Assembly: GCA_016209605.1 (NCBI GenBank)
Contig: JACQVS010000232.1
Span: forward strand, 1 to 33,732
DNA: 33,732 bases
Source: Planctomycetota bacterium
Lineage (GTDB): Bacteria > Planctomycetota > UBA8108 > JACQVS01
Reading direction: 5' to 3'
Shown here: one piece after another, positions 29,782-33,732 of the stretch
Layout: every line of letters begins with the position of its first letter
Position numbering within the stretch: the first letter of the stretch is position 1
The notes under the pieces: model-generated
Seen by the model: only the letters and a program-made list of their open reading frames with translations
The model's database searches: none
Told to the model about the DNA's origin: nothing
Program-made: the position numbers and the translations under genes

Positions 29782-32556
29782 ATGGTCATGAAATCCATGG
29801 GTACCTTGCTTTTGATGCTGGCGCTGGCCGACGCCAAGCACTGGTCTTTCCAGCCGGTGGCGCGGCCGCCGCTCCCGGCGGTGAAAAACGCCGCCTGGGC
29901 GCGCCAGCCCATCGATCTCTTCATCCTCGCCAGGCTCGAGGCGCAGAGCCTCTCCCCCTCGCCCGAGGCTGACAGGACAACGCTCATCCGCCGCCTTTAC
30001 CTCGACCTCCTCGGGCTGCCGCCGTCGCTCGCGGAAGTAGACCGCTTCCTCGCCGACCGGCGCCCCGACGCTTTCGAGCGGCTGGTCGATGATCTGCTCG
30101 CCTCCCCCCACTACGGCGAGCGCTGGGCGCGCCAGTGGCTCGACGCGGCTCGCTACGCCGACACCAACGGCTTCGAGAAGGACGCTCCTCGCCTGATGTG
30201 GCGGTACCGCGACTGGGTGATCGACGCCTTGAACCGCGACCTGCCCTTCGACCAGTTCGCCATCGAGCAGCTCGCCGGTGACATGCTGCCGGGCGCCGGC
30301 CGGTCGCAGAAAGTGGCCACCGGCTTCCACCGCAATACCCTGATCAACGATGAGGGGGGCGTCGACCAGGAGCAGTTCCGCTACGAGGCGGTGGTCGACC
30401 GCACCAACACCACCGGAACGGTTTTCCTGGGCCTGTCCCTCGGCTGCGCCCAGTGCCACGACCACAAGTACGACCCCCTCACCCAGAAGGAGTACTTCCA
30501 GCTCTTCGCCTTTTTCAACAATGCCGAGGAGCCTCTCCTCGAGGCCCCCACGGCGGAGGAGGCAGCGAAACGCCAGGCGCACGAGGAAGCGGTGGCCGCC
30601 CTCGAGCGGGAGCTGCTCCTCGACTCGGCCCCCGGCCGCGAGGAGCTTTACGAGCGGATCAACCGCCAGCAGGCGGGGTGGGAGAAGGAGCGGGCCAAGA
30701 CGGCCAAGCGCTGGACGGTGCTCCAGCCGTCCCGATACGCCTCGCAAGGGAACGCCGCGTTCGCCTTGCTGCCAGACCGTTCGCTCCTCGCCGGCGGGCC
30801 CAGCCCTCAGGCCGACACGTATGTCATCGAGTGCGAGCCGGTGGAAGGACCCATCACCGCCCTCCGCCTCGAGGTGCTGCCCCACCCGAGCCTCCCGGGC
30901 GGCGGCCCGGGCCGCGGGCGCATCCTCGGCGATGGCAACTTTGTCCTCTCGGAGATCTCCGTCAAGGCGGCGACGGTAATTCCGGGGAAGAGGTGGGCCG
31001 GCGCCGGCAATTCCGGTGAGACGGCGGGGCGGCGTGAGCTGGCGCTCGAGCTGGGAAGCGCCTCCGCCGATTATTCCCAGAAGAACTTCGAGGTCCAGAA
31101 GGCCATCGACGGCGATCTTGAAAGCGGCTGGTCGATCGAGGCCGGCAAGCCCGGCATGAACATCGCCCGCGCGGCGGTCTTCGAGGTCAAGGGGGAGGCC
31201 GGATTCGCCGGCGGCGCGCGCCTCATCTTCACCCTGGTCCACAACTACACCCACGAGCACAATATCGGCCGCCTGCGCCTCTCGGTTACCGGCGATCCCC
31301 AGCCGGCCCTGGCCACCGGCATGGCCGCCGCGGTGGAGGAAGCCCTGGTCACCCCCGAGGCGCGGCGCACCGAGCAGCAAAAGCAGGAGCTGAAGAAATA
31401 CTACCGCGCGGTGGCGCCGGAACTGGCGGAACTCCAGCACAAGCTCGCCGAGCAGCGCAAAGCGGCGCCGGTGGTGACCACCGCCATGGTGCTGGAGGAG
31501 CGCGAGCGGCCGCGCCCCACCCGGATCCACATCCGCGGCGAGTACCTGCAGGAAGGGGAGGAGGTGCAGCCGGAAGTCCCCGCCTGCCTGCCGCCCCTGC
31601 CGAAGGATGCCCTCCGCAACCGCTTGACCCTGGCCCGCTGGCTGGTCGATCCGCGGAACCCCTTGACGGCGCGGGTGGCCGCAAACCGGGTCTGGCAAGC
31701 CTGGTTCGGCCGGGGCCTCGTGGGCACGCCGGAGAATTTCGGAACTCGCGGCGAGCCGCCGACCCATCCAGAGCTGCTTGACTGGCTGGCGAGCGAGTTC
31801 ATGCGGCAAGGCTGGAGCTTGAAGGCCCTGCACCGCCTCATCGCCACTTCCGCGACTTACCGCCAGTCCTCGGCGGTGGCGCCGGAGCTCTTGCGCCTCG
31901 ATCCCTACAACACCCTGCTGGCCCGCGGCCCGCGCTTCCGCGTCGATGCGGAGGTCATCCGCGATGCCGTGCTCGCCGCAAGCGGCCTGCTCTCGAGAAA
32001 GATCGGCGGCCCCAGCGTCTTTCCGCCGCAGCCCGAGGGCGTCAGCGGCTTGAGCTTCGGCGCCTTCGAGTGGAAGACCGCCGGCGGCGAAGACCGCTAC
32101 CGCCGCGGCCTCTACACCTACTGGAAGCGCACCAATCCCTACGCGGCCTTCATCACCTTCGACGCGCCCCCCGGAACGACGGCGTGCGTGCGCCGGCTGC
32201 GCGCCAACACGCCGCTCCAGGCGCTGACCCTGCTCAACGACCCCGCCTTCACCGAGGCGGCGCAGGCGCTGGCCCGCCGGGTGCTCCGGGATGGGCCCCC
32301 CGATCGGCGCGGGCGCCTCGCCTTCGCCTTCCGGCTGTGCCTGTCGCGGCCGCCGGGGGCGGAGGAGCTGGAGGACCTGGCCGGCTTCGTCGAGCGGCAA
32401 TGGCGGCGCTTCCGGGACCAGCCCGCGGAGTCGGCGCTGGCGGCTTTCTCCGCTGCCGGCGCTCGCCCGGAGGGCGTCGACCCGGCGGAGGCGGCGGCCT
32501 GGACCCTCCTCGCGCGCGCCCTCTTCAACCTCGATGAAATGATCACCAAGGAGTAG
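29782..32556 (+). CDS. PSD1-type protein (DUF1549 and DUF1553)
   Basis: This family is characteristic of Planctomycetota and Verrucomicrobiota; its biochemical role is not established. The 924-residue protein has a short signal peptide (about 1-18). DUF1549 spans about 30-250 (WSFQPVARPPLP, LTLIRRLYLDLLGLPPS-like segment, DDLLASPHYGERWARQWLD) and contains the heme-type motif CAQCH (222-226). A middle region (about 330-480) resembles a galactose-binding/concanavalin-like insert. DUF1553 spans about 610-900 (LARWLVDPRNPLTARVAANR, WFGRGLVGTPENFGTRGEPPTHPELLDWLA, LIATSATYRQSS). The N-terminal planctomycete cytochrome c domain found in many relatives is absent. The DUF1501 gene begins 6 bases after its stop, and an AAGGAG overlapping the end of this gene serves that gene. 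Confidence 0.93.
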   Translation: MVMKSMGTLLLMLALADAKHWSFQPVARPPLPAVKNAAWARQPIDLFILARLEAQSLSPSPEADRTTLIRRLYLDLLGLPPSLAEVDRFLADRRPDAFERLVDDLLASPHYGERWARQWLDAARYADTNGFEKDAPRLMWRYRDWVIDALNRDLPFDQFAIEQLAGDMLPGAGRSQKVATGFHRNTLINDEGGVDQEQFRYEAVVDRTNTTGTVFLGLSLGCAQCHDHKYDPLTQKEYFQLFAFFNNAEEPLLEAPTAEEAAKRQAHEEAVAALERELLLDSAPGREELYERINRQQAGWEKERAKTAKRWTVLQPSRYASQGNAAFALLPDRSLLAGGPSPQADTYVIECEPVEGPITALRLEVLPHPSLPGGGPGRGRILGDGNFVLSEISVKAATVIPGKRWAGAGNSGETAGRRELALELGSASADYSQKNFEVQKAIDGDLESGWSIEAGKPGMNIARAAVFEVKGEAGFAGGARLIFTLVHNYTHEHNIGRLRLSVTGDPQPALATGMAAAVEEALVTPEARRTEQQKQELKKYYRAVAPELAELQHKLAEQRKAAPVVTTAMVLEERERPRPTRIHIRGEYLQEGEEVQPEVPACLPPLPKDALRNRLTLARWLVDPRNPLTARVAANRVWQAWFGRGLVGTPENFGTRGEPPTHPELLDWLASEFMRQGWSLKALHRLIATSATYRQSSAVAPELLRLDPYNTLLARGPRFRVDAEVIRDAVLAASGLLSRKIGGPSVFPPQPEGVSGLSFGAFEWKTAGGEDRYRRGLYTYWKRTNPYAAFITFDAPPGTTACVRRLRANTPLQALTLLNDPAFTEAAQALARRVLRDGPPDRRGRLAFAFRLCLSRPPGAEELEDLAGFVERQWRRFRDQPAESALAAFSAAGARPEGVDPAEAAAWTLLARALFNLDEMITKE

Positions 32557-32562
32557 GCCCCC

Positions 32563-33732
<1,170 letters not shown>

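Overview
The window is a GC-rich bacterial segment that most resembles Planctomycetota or a close relative, probably from a metagenome or an uncultured lineage. The pointers are a DUF1549/DUF1553 (PSD1) gene followed by a DUF1501 gene with a Tat signal, a PVC-type beta-propeller 'membrane-bound dehydrogenase' with a LamG domain, two Tat-exported Gfo/Idh/MocA oxidoreductases, ThuA remains, a dockerin-bearing beta-helix protein and HEAT-repeat secreted proteins. Taxonomy is inferred from gene content only.

Layout. (1) 129-9757, plus strand: a tightly packed run of a family-4 uracil-DNA glycosylase, an NAD-dependent DNA ligase, a CE15 glucuronoyl esterase, an NPCBM-GH36 alpha-galactosidase and a LamG/propeller protein, ending in an out-of-frame C-terminal half of a ThuA domain. 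(2) 9760-10269, minus: a SixA-type phosphatase with a perfect palindrome just upstream of its start. (3) 10418-12370, plus: an exported beta-helix protein with a dockerin. (4) 12380-16701, minus: a possible operon of a HEAT protein, a membrane-anchored CBM9-like protein and a thioredoxin-NHL protein. (5) 16835-19167, plus: a LolC/E-type permease and a TIGR01777 epimerase. (6) 19168-19339, minus: a remnant of an ECF sigma factor, region 2 only. (7) 19484-23252, plus: a tandem pair of GH127/DUF1680-like proteins with visibly lower GC than their surroundings. (8) 23274-29715: a HEAT protein whose signal peptide is built from an interspersed repeat, two divergent Gfo/Idh/MocA oxidoreductases and a HypE-like AIR-synthase-fold protein. 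(9) 29782 to the end: PSD1 and a DUF1501 gene cut by the window edge.

Taken together the window looks like a cell that degrades plant or algal heteropolysaccharide. CE15 would cut lignin-glucuronoxylan esters, GH36 would release alpha-galactosides, and the GH127-like pair may act on arabinofuranosides. The Tat-exported oxidoreductases could process sugars in the periplasm, and LamG, CBM9, dockerin and beta-helix proteins could bind polymers. These links are inferred from family membership and proximity.

I found no CRISPR array, tRNA, rRNA, intact insertion sequence or obvious defence system. The most interesting signals are small: the palindrome at the sixA start, the repeat-derived signal peptide, the sigma-factor and ThuA remnants that mark rearrangement points, and the compositionally distinct GH127-like pair.
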